64,000 nucleotides of DNA from Glycomyces dulcitolivorans (GCF_003265355.1 NZ_QFRW01000075.1:1-64000); one strand, 5' to 3'. Positions 1 through 9,362 are shown, counted from the first letter of the stretch. Made by a program: numbers and translations. The notes: generated by a model from the sequence alone, not told the origin.

Positions 1-1422
1 GTCCGGGAGCTGTTCGAGGGTGTCGCAGCGGATGACGCCGGCCTGGGCGAACAGCGCGTCGACGGCGGTGTCCGGGGTGGCCGCGGCGGCGGTGTGCGAC
101 TTGCCCGCGCGCCGTCCGGGCTCGGAGCGGCCGCCCTTGACGGCCAGGACCGGCTTGCGGCGGGCCACGGCCCGGGCCAGGCGCGCGAACTTGCGCGGGT
201 TCCCGAAGGACTCCAGGTACAGCGCGACGGCCTTGATGTCCGGGTCGTCGTACCAGTACGAGAGCAGGTCGTTGCCGGACACGTCGGCCTTGTTGCCCAG
301 GGAGACGAACGAGTGCACGCCCAGACCGGTGCGGGTGGCGTGCGCGAGCGCGGCGATCCCGACCGCCCCCGACTGCGAGGCCAGGGCCAGGCCGCCGGGC
401 GCGGGCGGCTCCGCGGCGAAGCTCGCCTGGAGGCGCACGGTGCGGCCGGTGTTGACGATCCCGAGGCAGTTGGGGCCGACCAGGCGCATGTCGTGGGCGC
501 GGGCGATGCGCACCAGCGCCGCCTGCGCCGCCTCGTCGCCGGTCTCGGCGAACCCGGAGGTGACGACGACCGCCGCGGGCACGCCCGCCTCCCCGGCCTC
601 GCGCAGCACGTCGGCGACCTGCGGCGCCGGGACGGCGACGATCGCCAGGTCGACCGGTGCCGGCAGCTCGGCGAAGGACGGCGCGGCCGCCACGCCGGCG
701 ATCTCGGCCGCCTCCGGGTGGACGACGCGGACCGCCCCGGCGAAGCCGCCGTCCACGATGGACTTGAGGATCTCGGCGCCGACGCCGCGCCCGGACCGGC
801 TCGCGCCGACCACCGCGACCGAGGTCGGGTCCAGCAGCGGGCGCAGCGACAGGTGCTCGGCGGCCCGTTCGCGCCTGGCCACGTCCTCGGCGAAGCGCTC
901 GTCGAGGTCGGCGGTGAGCACGACGTCGACCACGCCGTCCGCGTAGGGCATCGGCACGCCCGGCGCCAGCCGCCGGGCCAGGCGCAGCATCTTGTAGTTG
1001 CCGCCGAGGACCTGCCCGGACAGCTCCTTGACGCCCGCCGCGGCCGCGGTCAGGGCGAGGTGTTCGAGCAGGAGCGTGCCCACGCCCCGGTGCTGCGCGC
1101 CGGGGACGACCAGGACCCCGAACTCGGCGCGGTCGGGCTGGTCGTCGAAGCGCTCGAACGAGGCGACGCCGAGCATCGCGCCGTCGTCCTCGACGAGGAG
1201 CGCGGCCCCCCTGCCGGTGCCGTTGAGGGCGGCGAGCCGCCGGGCCTCGATGGAGAGGACGCCCCGGCCGGTCCCGAAGAACCGGTAGCGCAGGTCGGCG
1301 GGCGGGCAGGCCTCGTGCATGGCGATCAGCGCGTCCAGGTCGGCGCGCTCGACCGGGCGGATGCGCACGATGCGGCCGTCGGTGTCGAGCGCGTCGGCGG
1401 GCGGGGGCAGGTGGAGGTTCAT
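1..1422 (-). CDS. GNAT acetyltransferase fused to ADP-forming acyl-CoA synthetase-like protein (partial, C-terminus off the left edge)
   Basis: The frame is open from an ATG at 1422 to the window edge, giving 474 visible residues. Residues 1-170 form a GNAT domain with the acetyl-CoA loop (QHRGVG). Then comes a CoA-binding Rossmann domain (VAVVGASRSGRGVGAE) and a succinyl-CoA-ligase-like part with VGPNCLG, ASQSGAVG and the SHT motif. Family members of this type (GNAT plus acetate-CoA ligase/Pat-like, about 900 residues) acylate lysines of acyl-CoA synthetases or make acyl-CoA; the ATP-grasp half is missing here only because the window ends. It is divergent from the receiver gene at 1628, with DosR-like boxes between them, which suggests co-regulation with the dormancy genes. 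The family is clear; the exact activity is not. Confidence 0.85.
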   Translation of the reverse strand, partial: MNLHLPPPADALDTDGRIVRIRPVERADLDALIAMHEACPPADLRYRFFGTGRGVLSIEARRLAALNGTGRGAALLVEDDGAMLGVASFERFDDQPDRAEFGVLVVPGAQHRGVGTLLLEHLALTAAAAGVKELSGQVLGGNYKMLRLARRLAPGVPMPYADGVVDVVLTADLDERFAEDVARRERAAEHLSLRPLLDPTSVAVVGASRSGRGVGAEILKSIVDGGFAGAVRVVHPEAAEIAGVAAAPSFAELPAPVDLAIVAVPAPQVADVLREAGEAGVPAAVVVTSGFAETGDEAAQAALVRIARAHDMRLVGPNCLGIVNTGRTVRLQASFAAEPPAPGGLALASQSGAVGIAALAHATRTGLGVHSFVSLGNKADVSGNDLLSYWYDDPDIKAVALYLESFGNPRKFARLARAVARRKPVLAVKGGRSEPGRRAGKSHTAAAATPDTAVDALFAQAGVIRCDTLEQLPD

Positions 1423-1528
1423 GTCGTCTCCTTGCGGCGGTGTCCTCTGGCGGGGGCCTCTCCCCGCTCCTGCCTCGATCGTCGGGCGCCGGGCGCCTCC
1501 CCGACAGTGCCGAATGCCCGGGCGCGCG

Positions 1529-1569
1529 GGGACGTTGGTCCCTGCCCGCGCCCCCGGGGCGAAGGTCCT
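1529..1569. promoter_or_regulatory. Two DosR-like boxes upstream of the truncated response-regulator gene
   Basis: GGGACGTTGGTCCC (1529-1542) is a perfect GGGAC-N4-GTCCC palindrome. GGGGCGAAGGTCCT (1556-1569) is a weaker second copy. The second box ends 58 bp before the start at 1628. The same two-box arrangement, followed by a similar sequence (GCGGACTTCGGCG), lies before the paralogue at 4101. The form matches the known DosR/DevR/OsdR recognition sequence; binding is inferred. Confidence 0.7.
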
Positions 1570-1627
1570 CTGCGGAGCGGACTTCGGCGAGATGACGCGG
1601 GGCGGCGGGGGAGCCGACACTCGGGGC

Positions 1628-2107
1628 ATGGACAGCGAACTGATCGGCGTGTTCCTGCTCGACGGCCACGAGGTGGTCCGACGGGGGCTCCGCGAACTAC
1701 TGGAGCGCGAGGACGGCATCGAGGTGGTCGGGGAGGCCGCGAGCGCCGCCGAAGGGGTGCGCCGCGCGCTGGCGGCCCGACCGGACGTCATGGTGGTCGA
1801 CGCGCAGCTGCCCGGCGGCGGCGTCGAGGCGTGCCGCCGGGTGCGCGCGGCGGACCCGTCCGTCGGCGTGCTCGTGCTGACCTCCGATGAGGACGATGCG
1901 ACGCTGTTCGCCGCGATCGAGGCCGGGGCGGCCGGGTTCCTGCTCAAGCGGGTCCGGGGCATCGACCTGGTCGGGGCGGTGCGGACGGTCGCGGCCGGGG
2001 GCTCGCTGCTGGACGAGCGCATGACCGGCGCCGTGCTGGGCCGGCTGCGGTCGTGGTCGCGGAGGCGGACGCAGGACCCTCCCGGGCGCGGCGCCGCCGA
2101 CGACTAG
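1628..2107 (+). CDS. Truncated DosR-like response regulator, receiver domain only
   Basis: This 159-residue protein is a receiver domain closely related to the full regulator at 4101 (shared [13 protein letters not shown] and [14 protein letters not shown]). The phosphoacceptor Asp58 (VVDAQLPGG) is kept. The acidic pair is LDG rather than LDD (residues 11-13), so metal binding and phosphorylation may be impaired. The sequence stops after LRS with an Arg-rich tail, and the LuxR/NarL HTH of the paralogue is absent. It cannot bind DNA in the usual way and may be a phosphate sink, a partner of the kinase, or a decaying duplicate. Its stop overlaps that of the convergent kinase gene by 3 bp. The ATG at 1628 was chosen because it aligns with the paralogue. 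Confidence 0.75.
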   Translation: MDSELIGVFLLDGHEVVRRGLRELLEREDGIEVVGEAASAAEGVRRALAARPDVMVVDAQLPGGGVEACRRVRAADPSVGVLVLTSDEDDATLFAAIEAGAAGFLLKRVRGIDLVGAVRTVAAGGSLLDERMTGAVLGRLRSWSRRRTQDPPGRGAADD

Positions 2108-3330
2108 ACGGGGATGGTCCAGGTCAGCTCGGTCCCCGACGGCTTGACCGCGCCGACGGAGAACTCCCCGCCCAGCGAGGCGGCCCGCGAGGCGAGGTTG
2201 GCCAGCCCCCGGCGCGGGGCCTGCGCCGGGATGCCGCAGCCGTCGTCGGCCACCCGCATCCGCAGCACCGCCGCGTCGACCGCGATCGAGACGGTCACGC
2301 GCGAGGCCTTCGCGTGGCGCGCGGTGTTGGACAGCGCCTCGCGGAGCATCGCGAGGACCTCGATGCGCACCAGCTCGGGCACCGCCCGGTCCACCGGCCC
2401 CTCGAACTCCACCTGCGGGGCGAACCCCAGGTGGTGTCGCACCACCCCGCACAGGCCCCGGACGGTCGCCGAGAACGCCTTGTCGGAGTCGGTGTGCAGG
2501 CTGAAGATCGCCGCCCGCAGGTCCGCGATCGCGCCGTCGATCTCGTCGACCGCCGAGTTGATCCGCGTCGCGGCCTCGGGCTCGTCGACGAGGTGCACGA
2601 TGCTCTGCAACTGGAGGCCGGTCGCGAACAGCCGCTGGATGACCAGGTCGTGGAGATCGCGGCCGATGCGGTCGCGGTCGCGGAAGACGACCAGGCGCTC
2701 CCGTTCGGCCTGGGAGGCGGCCAGCTCGGTGTAGAGGCGGGCGTTGTCGATCGCGACGCCAGCCGCGGCCGCGAGCGCCTGGATGATCGCCTCGTCGTCC
2801 TCGGTGAACAGCTCGCCGCCGCCCTTGTCGGTCAGGTACAGGTTCCCCCACGCCTTGTCGCCCACTGTGACCGGGACGCCGAGGAACGTCCGCATCGGAG
2901 GGTGCCCGGGCGGGAACCCGACCGAGGCGGGGTGCGCGGACAGGTCGATCAGGCGCAGCGGTTCGGGGTGGTCGATGATGTGGCCGAGGATGCCGCGGCC
3001 GGTCGGCGGGTCGCCGAGGGCCTCGATCTCCTCGCGGCTCAGGCCCTGCGTGCGGAAGTCGGCCAGGCCGCCGGCGCCGTCGAGGACGCCCATGGCGCCG
3101 TACCGCGCGTCGACGAGTTTGCACGCGGCGGCGACGATCCGGTCGAGGATCGCGGCCAGTTCCAGGTCGGAGCCGATGCTGATCACCGCATCCAGCAGCG
3201 CACGCAGCCGCTCCCTGTCGATGACGATCTCGTCCACGCGAGAGGCCAGCTCATTCAAGAGCTGGTCGATCGGGGTGCGAGTCGCGGGCCGACCGGAAGG
3301 GCGCGAATGGGACGGCTTCGAATCGGCCAT
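2104..3330 (-). CDS. DosS/OsdK-like GAF-domain sensor histidine kinase
   Basis: The product has 408 residues. One GAF domain (about 45-200) has a segment (SAHPASVGFPPGHPPMR, 131-147) that closely resembles the haem-binding GAF-A of mycobacterial DosS/DosT. His143 lies where I recall the proximal haem ligand of DosS. A HisKA_3 dimerisation region follows with phospho-acceptor His227 (RIGRDLHDLV), then a HATPase domain with N-box (EALSNTARHA), G1 (DDGCGIP) and G2 (RRGLANL). Mycobacterial DosS has two GAF domains; this one has one. It probably phosphorylates the DosR-like regulator at 4101 in response to O2, NO, CO or redox state. There is no membrane segment, so it is cytosolic. An AGGAG lies unusually close to the ATG. 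Confidence 0.85.
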   Translation of the reverse strand: MADSKPSHSRPSGRPATRTPIDQLLNELASRVDEIVIDRERLRALLDAVISIGSDLELAAILDRIVAAACKLVDARYGAMGVLDGAGGLADFRTQGLSREEIEALGDPPTGRGILGHIIDHPEPLRLIDLSAHPASVGFPPGHPPMRTFLGVPVTVGDKAWGNLYLTDKGGGELFTEDDEAIIQALAAAAGVAIDNARLYTELAASQAERERLVVFRDRDRIGRDLHDLVIQRLFATGLQLQSIVHLVDEPEAATRINSAVDEIDGAIADLRAAIFSLHTDSDKAFSATVRGLCGVVRHHLGFAPQVEFEGPVDRAVPELVRIEVLAMLREALSNTARHAKASRVTVSIAVDAAVLRMRVADDGCGIPAQAPRRGLANLASRAASLGGEFSVGAVKPSGTELTWTIPV

Positions 3331-3447
3331 GCTCCTGATCGTAGCGAGTCCCTTCAGGATCGCAAGCCTTGAGCGGAGCCGCTTTCGAACACGCCCGGCC
3401 GATCCGCCCCGAGAAGCGGACGACAGGGCGCACCCGTCCCGTCCGGC

Positions 3448-3888
3448 TCATTCGGCGCCGCGGACGACCACGACGGGGCAGTGGGCGTGCGTGACGCAGT
3501 ACTTGCCCACCGATCCGATGATGGCGCCCACGAGCGCGCCGTGCCCGCGGTTGCCGACCACCAGCAGCGACGCGTGCTCGGACCGGTCGACCAGCGCCTT
3601 CCCCGAGTTCCCCTCGACGGCGAGCATCGCGATGCGCACTCCGGGCCGTTCGAGCGCGAACTCGTCCACGGTCTTCTCCAGGTCCCGGCGCGCGGTGGCG
3701 GCGTACTCGGCCGCCGAGAGCACCATCCCGTCCGCCCCGGAGGAGAACGGGACCTGCCACGCCTGCACCGCCAGCAGCGGCGCGCCCTTGAGCTCGGCGT
3801 ACTCCAGCGCCCACTCCAGCGCCTTGCGGGACGGCTCCGAGCCGTCGACGCCGACCACGACCGTGCCGTCGCCATCCTTGTGGTTCAT
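3448..3888 (-). CDS. Universal stress protein (UspA family)
   Basis: This single-domain Usp has 146 residues. It shows the N-terminal [19 protein letters not shown] and the ATP-binding G-2x-G-9x-G(S/T) type region near the C-terminus (VVGNRGHGALVGAIIGSVG). It is a close paralogue of the Usp at 8334-8774. Usp proteins of this type are typical DosR-regulon members that help survival without respiration. A perfect DosR-like box lies 58 bp upstream of the chosen ATG. In-frame GTG codons at 3894 and 3897 are alternative starts (an AAGGG sits just before them). Confidence 0.9.
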   Translation of the reverse strand: MNHKDGDGTVVVGVDGSEPSRKALEWALEYAELKGAPLLAVQAWQVPFSSGADGMVLSAAEYAATARRDLEKTVDEFALERPGVRIAMLAVEGNSGKALVDRSEHASLLVVGNRGHGALVGAIIGSVGKYCVTHAHCPVVVVRGAE

Positions 3889-3945
3889 CGTCACCACATC
3901 CCTTCTCTCGGACTCCAGCCTCGCAGCAGCGGCCGCGCCGGATCA

Positions 3946-3959
3946 GGGACGAAGGTCCC
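3946..3959. promoter_or_regulatory. DosR-like box upstream of the universal stress protein
   Basis: GGGACGAAGGTCCC is a perfect GGGAC-N4-GTCCC palindrome, 58 bp before the ATG of the Usp gene on the minus strand. It may also serve the regulator gene at 4101, which is divergent. Confidence 0.72.
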
Positions 3960-4005
3960 CTCCGCCGGTGCCGGTGGTCTCCGCCCGCGCGCCGCCGCCC
4001 CGCCC

Positions 4006-4043
4006 ATGACGTTGGTCCCCTCCCCGCACGGGGCGAAGGTCCC
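4006..4043. promoter_or_regulatory. Two DosR-like boxes upstream of the DosR-like regulator
   Basis: ATGACGTTGGTCCC (4006-4019) and GGGGCGAAGGTCCC (4030-4043) are imperfect copies 24 bp apart, ending 57 bp before the ATG at 4101. This layout and the following sequence repeat what precedes the truncated paralogue at 1628, pointing to autoregulation and to duplication of gene plus promoter. Confidence 0.65.
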
Positions 4044-4100
4044 TTGCAGTGCGGACTTCGGCGGGGTGGCGCCGCGGCGGAGGGCGGCCATACTCGAAGG

Positions 4101-4742
4101 ATGGATACCGAGAAGATCAGGGTCTTCCTGCTCGACGACCACGAGGTGGTCCGGCGGGGACTGTGCGAACTGCTGGAGCGCGACGGCGACATCGAGGTCG
4201 TCGGCGAGGCGTCCGACGTGGCCGAGGCGATTCGCCGCATCCCCGCGGCCCGCCCCCACGTGGCCGTCCTCGACGCGCAGCTGCCCGACGGCAACGGCGT
4301 CGAGGTGTGCCGCAAGATCAAGGAGACCGACCCGGGCATCGCCGTCGTCATCCTCACCTCCTATGAGGACGACACCACGCTGTTCGCGGCGATCGAGGCG
4401 GGCGCGGCCGGCTTCCTGCTCAAGCAGGTGCGCGGCAACGACCTCGTCGACGGCGTCCGCAAGCTCGCCGCCGGCGGGTCCCTGCTGGACGCCCGCGTGA
4501 CCGGCGCGGTCCTGGAGCGGCTGCGATCGGGCCCGCCGCGAGCCCCCGAGCTGGAGGCGCTCTCGGAGCAGGAGCGGCGCATCCTCGAACTCATCGGCGA
4601 AGGGCTCACCAACCGCCAGATCGCCGAGCGGATGCACCTGGCGGAGAAGACCGTCAAGAACTACGTCACCCGCGTGCTCGGCAAGCTGGGCCTCGAACGC
4701 CGCACCCAGGCGGCCGTCCTCGCCTCCCGCCTGTTCTCCTGA
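4101..4742 (+). CDS. DosR/DevR/OsdR-like NarL-family response regulator
   Basis: The product has 213 residues. The receiver domain (1-125) has the acidic pair LDDHE, phospho-acceptor Asp58 ([11 protein letters not shown]), the switch Thr in ILTSYEDD and the conserved Lys in FLLKQ. The C-terminal LuxR-type HTH (about 150-213) includes [20 protein letters not shown] and RRTQAAV, which match the DNA-binding helix region of DosR from memory very closely. It would bind GGGAC-N4-GTCCC palindromes and switch on dormancy/hypoxia genes. Two such sites lie just upstream, suggesting autoregulation. Its likely partner kinase is at 2104-3330. Confidence 0.88.
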   Translation: MDTEKIRVFLLDDHEVVRRGLCELLERDGDIEVVGEASDVAEAIRRIPAARPHVAVLDAQLPDGNGVEVCRKIKETDPGIAVVILTSYEDDTTLFAAIEAGAAGFLLKQVRGNDLVDGVRKLAAGGSLLDARVTGAVLERLRSGPPRAPELEALSEQERRILELIGEGLTNRQIAERMHLAEKTVKNYVTRVLGKLGLERRTQAAVLASRLFS

Positions 4743-4763
4743 CTCCTTTGGCCCCATCGGGAA

Positions 4764-4777
4764 GGGACTTCCGGCCC
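4764..4777. promoter_or_regulatory. DosR-like box upstream of phosphoketolase
   Basis: GGGACTTCCGGCCC matches GGGAC-N4-GTCCC with one change and ends 66 bp before the phosphoketolase ATG, the same distance range as the other boxes here. Confidence 0.55.
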
Positions 4778-4843
4778 TGCCTCCGGGCCCGCGCTCGGAC
4801 GAGGCTGGAGGCAGTCCGAACGAGCACGAGCAGAGGACCCGCC

Positions 4844-7222
4844 ATGGACCAGACCCTTTCCGCGCCGCTGACCGAGGCGCGCCTGCGCCAGATCGACGCC
4901 TACTGGCGCGCCGCCAACTACCTCACCGTCGGGCAGATCTACCTGCTCGACAACCCGCTCCTGCGCGAGCCGCTCAAGCCCGAGCACATCAAGCCGCGCC
5001 TGCTGGGCCACTGGGGGACCAGCCCGGCCCTCAACCTCGTCTACGCCCACCTCAACCGGTGCATCACCGAGCGGCGCCTCGACGCGATCTACATGGCCGG
5101 CCCCGGCCACGGCGGCCCCGCCATGCTCGCCAACACCTGGCTGGAGGGCACCTACTCCGAGCACCACCCCTCGGTCGGACTCGACGAGGCCGGCATGGCC
5201 CGCCTGTTCCGCCAGTTCTCCTTCCCCGGCGGCGTCCCCAGCCACGCCGCCCCCGAGGTACCCGGCTCCATCCACGAGGGCGGCGAGCTCGGCTACTCCC
5301 TCATGCACGCCTACGGCGCCGCGTTCGACAACCCGGACCTCCTGGTGGCGTGCGTGATCGGCGACGGCGAGGCCGAGACCGGCCCGCTGGCGGCCTCGTG
5401 GCTGTCGAACGTGTTCCTCAACCCCGCCCGCGACGGCGCGGTCCTGCCGATCCTCAACCTCAACGGCTACAAGATCGCCAACCCCACCGTCCTCGACCGC
5501 ATCCCGCGCGAGGACCTCCTGTCGATGATGCGCGGCTACGGGTACGAGCCGCACCTGGTCGAGGGCGACGACCCCGACACCGTCCACCAGGAGCTCGCGG
5601 GCGTCCTCGACTCCGCGCTGGAGGCGATCAAGGAGATCCAGCGGCGCGCCCGCACCGGCGAGAGCGCCGAGCGACCGCGCTGGCCGATGATCGTGCTGCG
5701 CACCCCGAAAGGCTGGACGGGACCGGCCGAACTGGACGGCAAGCCCGTCGAGGGCACCTGGCGCGCCCACCAGGTCCCGCTCGGAGCCGTCCGCGAGGAC
5801 CCGGCGCAGCTCGCGATGCTGGAGGAATGGCTGCGGTCCTACCGGCCCGAGGACCTCTTCGACGCCACCGGCGCTCCGGCGCCCGAGCTGCGGGCGGCCG
5901 CGCCGCGCGGGGACCGGCGCATGAGCGCCAACCCGCACGCCAACGGCGGCATGCTCCTGCGCGACCTCGTCCTCCCCGACTTCCGCGACTACGCCGTCGC
6001 CGTCGCCAGGCCCGGCGGGACCGACGCCGAGGCCACCCGGGTCCTGGGCGAGTGGGTCCGCGACGTCATCGCCGCCAACCCCGACCGGTTCCGCCTCTTC
6101 GGCCCCGACGAGGTCGCCTCCAACCGCCTCGGCGCCGCCTTCGAGGCCACCGACCGCGCCTTCAACGCCCGAATCGAGCCCGGCGACGACCACCTCTCGC
6201 CCGACGGCCGGGTCATGGAGGTCCTGTCCGAGCACCTGTGCCAGGGCTGGCTGGAGGGCTACCTGCTGACCGGCCGCCACGGCCTGTTCACCTCCTACGA
6301 GGCGTTCATCCACCTCGTCGACTCCATGTTCAACCAGCACGCCAAGTGGCTCAAGACCACCAACTCGATCCCGTGGCGCCGCCCGATCGCCTCGCTCAAC
6401 TACCTCCTGTCCAGCCACGTGTGGCGCCAGGACCACAACGGGTTCTCCCACCAGGACCCCGGGTTCATCGACCACGTCGTCAACAAGAAGGCCGAGGTCG
6501 TCCGCGTCTACCTGCCGCCGGACGCCAACACCCTCCTGTCCACGATGGACCACTGCCTGCGCTCGCGGCAGTACGTGAACGTCGTCGTGGCCGGGAAGCA
6601 GCCCGCGCCCGCCTGGCTGACCATGGACGAGGCCGTCCGCCACTGCGAACGGGGCCTGGGCATCTGGGAGTGGGCCTCCTCGGACGGCGGCGCCGACCCG
6701 GACGTGGTCCTCGCCTGCGCCGGCGACGTCCCCACCCTGGAGACCGTCGCCGCCGCCGACCTGCTGCGCCGCCACCTCCCGCACCTGAAGGTGCGCGTGG
6801 TGAACGTCGTGGACCTCATGCGGCTCCAGCCCGACAGCGAGCACCCGCACGGCCTGCCCGACCGGCAGTACGACGCGCTGTTCACCACCGACAAGCCGGT
6901 GATCTTCGCGTTCCACGGCTACCCGTGGCTGATCCACCGGCTCACCTACCGCCGCGCCGGGCACGACAACCTCCACGTGCGCGGCTACAAGGAGGAGGGC
7001 ACCACGACCACGCCGTTCGACATGGTCATGCTCAACGACCTCGACCGGTTCCGCCTGGTCATGGACGTCATCGACCGCGTCCCGGGCCTGGGCCAGAACG
7101 CCGCGGGCCTGCGCCAGGAGATGTGGGACGCCCGCCAGCAGTGCCGCGAGCACACCCGCAGCCAGGGCGTCGACCACCCCGCCGTCGCCGACTGGCGTCC
7201 CGGCAGGCCGCTGGAACTCTAA
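4844..7222 (+). CDS. xfp: Xylulose-5-phosphate/fructose-6-phosphate phosphoketolase
   Basis: The product has 792 residues, the usual family length. It is a thiamine-diphosphate enzyme that splits xylulose 5-phosphate (and fructose 6-phosphate) with phosphate into acetyl phosphate and a shorter sugar phosphate. Visible motifs are [10 protein letters not shown] (55-64), GPGHGGPA (86-93), the ThDP/Mg motif GDGEAETG (173-180) and the late SYEAF and HGYPW blocks. The ATG at 4844 has AGAGGA upstream and gives the family N-terminus; an earlier in-frame ATG at 4748 is unlikely. With the lactate-type dehydrogenase at 7274 it would give a fermentative route to ATP (via acetyl phosphate) and NAD recycling when oxygen is short. 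Confidence 0.95.
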   Translation: MDQTLSAPLTEARLRQIDAYWRAANYLTVGQIYLLDNPLLREPLKPEHIKPRLLGHWGTSPALNLVYAHLNRCITERRLDAIYMAGPGHGGPAMLANTWLEGTYSEHHPSVGLDEAGMARLFRQFSFPGGVPSHAAPEVPGSIHEGGELGYSLMHAYGAAFDNPDLLVACVIGDGEAETGPLAASWLSNVFLNPARDGAVLPILNLNGYKIANPTVLDRIPREDLLSMMRGYGYEPHLVEGDDPDTVHQELAGVLDSALEAIKEIQRRARTGESAERPRWPMIVLRTPKGWTGPAELDGKPVEGTWRAHQVPLGAVREDPAQLAMLEEWLRSYRPEDLFDATGAPAPELRAAAPRGDRRMSANPHANGGMLLRDLVLPDFRDYAVAVARPGGTDAEATRVLGEWVRDVIAANPDRFRLFGPDEVASNRLGAAFEATDRAFNARIEPGDDHLSPDGRVMEVLSEHLCQGWLEGYLLTGRHGLFTSYEAFIHLVDSMFNQHAKWLKTTNSIPWRRPIASLNYLLSSHVWRQDHNGFSHQDPGFIDHVVNKKAEVVRVYLPPDANTLLSTMDHCLRSRQYVNVVVAGKQPAPAWLTMDEAVRHCERGLGIWEWASSDGGADPDVVLACAGDVPTLETVAAADLLRRHLPHLKVRVVNVVDLMRLQPDSEHPHGLPDRQYDALFTTDKPVIFAFHGYPWLIHRLTYRRAGHDNLHVRGYKEEGTTTTPFDMVMLNDLDRFRLVMDVIDRVPGLGQNAAGLRQEMWDARQQCREHTRSQGVDHPAVADWRPGRPLEL

Positions 7223-7237
7223 GGGGGCAAAGGGAAA

Positions 7238-7261
7238 GGGGCGGACCGGCCGGTCCGCCCC
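7238..7261. terminator. Bidirectional hairpin terminator
   Basis: A 24-nt perfect palindrome (GGGGCGGACCGG and its complement) lies between convergent genes ending at 7222 and 7274. It has an A-rich stretch on the left and TTTCGTT on the right. Confidence 0.75.
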
Positions 7262-7273
7262 GCTTTCGTTCCC

Positions 7274-8266
7274 CTACCCGAGCGCCACCGGGTGGACCCC
7301 GGCGCCGAGGTCCTCGAACGCGGTCAGGTTCGCGATCGTCGTCGCGGCGATCGCCGCGATGGCCTCGGCGGTGAAGAACGCCTGGTGGCCGGTGATGAGC
7401 ACGTTCGGGAAGGCGTTGAGCCGGTCGAACCAGTCGTCGCCGATGACCTGGTCGGACAGGTCCTCGAAGAACAGCTCGGCCTCCTCCTCGTACACGTCCA
7501 GTCCCAGGTGCCCGATCCGGCCGGACTTGAGGCCCTCGATCACCGCGGCCGTGTCGACCAGGGCGCCGCGGCTGGTGTTCACCAGCATCACGCCCGGGCG
7601 CATCAGCGCGATCCGCTCGGGGTCGATCAGGTGGTGCGTCTCGGGCGTGAGCGGGCAGTGCAGCGAGACGATGTCCGCGGCCGCCAGCAGCTCCTCAAGG
7701 GACGTGTACTCCGCGCCCGCGTCCCGGGCCGCCTCGGTCGGGAACGGGTCGTACGCGAGCACGCGGCACCCGAACCCGGCCATGATCCGCACGAAGCACA
7801 CCCCGATCTTCCCCGTCCCGATCACGCCCACCGTGCGCCCGTGCAGGTCGAACCCGAGCAGCCCGGTGAGGGCGAAGTTGTGCTCGCGCACCCGGTTGTA
7901 CGCCCGGTGGGTCTTGCGGTTGAGCGCCAGGACCAGCGCCGCGCAGTGCTCGGCGACCGCGTACGGCGAGTAGTCCGGGACCCGCGCCACCGCGATCCCC
8001 GCCTCCTTGGCCGCGCGCAGGTCCACATGGTTGAACCCGGCCGACCGCAGCGCCGCGAACCGCACGCCGCGCGCGGCCAGCGCCTCCACCGTCTCGGCGC
8101 CGAGGTCGTCGTTGACGAACGCGCACACCGCCGCGCAGCCCTCGGCCAGCGCCGCGGTGTCGCGGTTCAGGCGCGGCTCCAGGAACACCAGCTCGTGCGC
8201 GCCGCCGTTCGCCTTGCGCAGGAACGCCTCGTCGTAGGGTTTCGTGCTGAACACGGCCACTCGCAT
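7274..8266 (-). CDS. D-lactate dehydrogenase-like 2-hydroxyacid dehydrogenase
   Basis: The product has 330 residues with the D-2-hydroxyacid dehydrogenase fold. It shows the NAD loop GVIGTGKIG, the catalytic Arg in NTSRGALVD, the Glu in LGLDVYEEE and the His in ITGHQAFFT. The layout matches fermentative D-lactate dehydrogenases (LdhA type), which reduce pyruvate to D-lactate with NADH. The second of two adjacent ATGs (8266) has GGAGG at a better distance (6 nt) than 8269. It lies downstream of the Usp gene on the same strand, separated by a hairpin at 8293-8322, so it may be partly co-transcribed from the DosR-like box at 8829. Its role beside phosphoketolase is probably redox balance under hypoxia. 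Confidence 0.88.
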   Translation of the reverse strand: MRVAVFSTKPYDEAFLRKANGGAHELVFLEPRLNRDTAALAEGCAAVCAFVNDDLGAETVEALAARGVRFAALRSAGFNHVDLRAAKEAGIAVARVPDYSPYAVAEHCAALVLALNRKTHRAYNRVREHNFALTGLLGFDLHGRTVGVIGTGKIGVCFVRIMAGFGCRVLAYDPFPTEAARDAGAEYTSLEELLAAADIVSLHCPLTPETHHLIDPERIALMRPGVMLVNTSRGALVDTAAVIEGLKSGRIGHLGLDVYEEEAELFFEDLSDQVIGDDWFDRLNAFPNVLITGHQAFFTAEAIAAIAATTIANLTAFEDLGAGVHPVALG

Positions 8267-8292
8267 CATGGACCTCCATTCCAGACGATACG

Positions 8293-8322
8293 GAGACGGG
8301 GCGGCCGCCGCCGCCCCGTCTC
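8293..8322 (-). terminator. Hairpin between Usp and dehydrogenase genes
   Basis: A perfect 13-bp stem (GAGACGGGGCGGC) with a 4-nt loop follows the Usp stop. No T-run follows, so it may be a leaky terminator or an mRNA-stabilising hairpin within an operon. Confidence 0.55.
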
Positions 8323-8333
8323 GGATGACATGG

Positions 8334-8774
8334 TCACTTGGCGCCGCGGACGACCAGGATCGGGCAGCGGGCGTGCGTGACGCAGTACTGGCTCACCGAG
8401 CCGATCACCGCGCCGACGAACCCGCCGTGCCCGCGCGAGCCGACCACCAGCAGGTGCGCCCCGTCGGCGACCTCCAGCAGCACCTTCGCGGGGTGCCCCT
8501 CCTTGACGACGCGCTCGACGTGGACCTGCGGCCACTCGGCCGCGACCTCGTCCACGGTCTTCTCCAGGCCCCGGCGCGCCTCGTCGGCGAACTCCTGGGC
8601 CGGCAGGATCATGGCCGCGGTGCCGTAGTTCATCGGGATCTGCCAGGTCTGCACGGCCTTCACCGGCAGGCCCAGCGCCGAGGCGTACCTCAGCGCCCAC
8701 TCCAGCGCCTTCCGCGACGACGCCGAGCCGTCGACCCCGACCACGATCTCGTTCTCCTGCTTGCGGTTCGACAT
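8334..8774 (-). CDS. Universal stress protein (UspA family), second copy
   Basis: This single Usp domain of 146 residues has [19 protein letters not shown] at the N-terminus and a C-terminal nucleotide loop ([22 protein letters not shown]). It is very similar to the Usp at 3448-3888, so a local duplication is likely. The ATG at 8774 follows GAGAGGAAGGAG. A DosR-like half-site with intact GTCCC lies 55 bp upstream, at almost the same distance as in the first copy. It presumably acts in the cytosol in stress or hypoxic survival. Confidence 0.9.
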   Translation of the reverse strand: MSNRKQENEIVVGVDGSASSRKALEWALRYASALGLPVKAVQTWQIPMNYGTAAMILPAQEFADEARRGLEKTVDEVAAEWPQVHVERVVKEGHPAKVLLEVADGAHLLVVGSRGHGGFVGAVIGSVSQYCVTHARCPILVVRGAK

Positions 8775-8828
8775 GGTCCGCTCCTTCCTCTCGAACCCCA
8801 GTCTCACCGCTCGCGCGGATCGGGATCA

Positions 8829-8842
8829 GAGCCGAAGGTCCC
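8829..8842. promoter_or_regulatory. Degenerate DosR-like box upstream of the second Usp gene
   Basis: GAGCCGAAGGTCCC keeps the right half (GTCCC) and the GAAG spacer of the box at 3946 but has lost most of the left half. The position relative to the start (55 bp) is conserved. Confidence 0.45.
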
Positions 8843-8878
8843 CGGCCTCCAGGTCAGTGGTCACCGGGGCGGGCAGGA

Positions 8879-9292
8879 TCAGGACCCGACGGTCAGGCGC
8901 AGCCCGGTCACTTCCCTCGGGACGATCGCGATGACCGTGTCCAGCGGCCGGTCGATCCACGACTGCACCCGCATGCCGAGGCGCTCGGCCCCGGGCTCCC
9001 CGGTGATGTCCCTGGCGGCGCCGGCGACCAGGACGCTCCAGCCGATGCGGCCGTGGGCCTCGATCTCGTCGCACTCGTAGGCCACCGCCAACCCCGGCCG
9101 CGCCCGGACCGCCCCGGCGAACACCGAGTCCCGGCCCGTGAAGACGATGATGCGACCCTCGAACACCACATGGTTCAGGGGCCTGATCACCGGCAGCCCG
9201 TCCGCAACGAACGCCACCCGCCCGAACTCGGCCCGCGTGAGCAGCCCCATCGCGACCTTCGCATCCAGCTCGACCGGTACCCGCTCGTCCAT
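8879..9292 (-). CDS. Pyridoxamine 5'-phosphate oxidase-fold flavin/F420-binding family protein
   Basis: This protein of 137 residues has the split-barrel PPOX fold. The segment GRVAFVADGLPVIRPLNHVVFEGRIIVFTG is typical of small actinobacterial PPOX-class proteins that bind FMN, F420 or haem. The ATG at 9292 was chosen because GGGAG lies 8 nt upstream and earlier codons do not fit the family. Related proteins occur in DosR/OsdR regulons. A DosR-like box with one mismatch lies about 70 bp upstream. The substrate is unknown. Confidence 0.75.
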   Translation of the reverse strand: MDERVPVELDAKVAMGLLTRAEFGRVAFVADGLPVIRPLNHVVFEGRIIVFTGRDSVFAGAVRARPGLAVAYECDEIEAHGRIGWSVLVAGAARDITGEPGAERLGMRVQSWIDRPLDTVIAIVPREVTGLRLTVGS

Positions 9293-9362
9293 CACGACCA
9301 CTCCCAACGGCCCACTCTCCGGCTCCTGATTCGACGGTAACAGCGGCCGTCGGGCAAGGAAG

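Noticed and set aside
4661-7177. An 838-codon minus-strand frame opposite phosphoketolase
   Set aside because: Composition is shadow-like (Val/Gly/Asp-rich) and the plus strand encodes a complete phosphoketolase.
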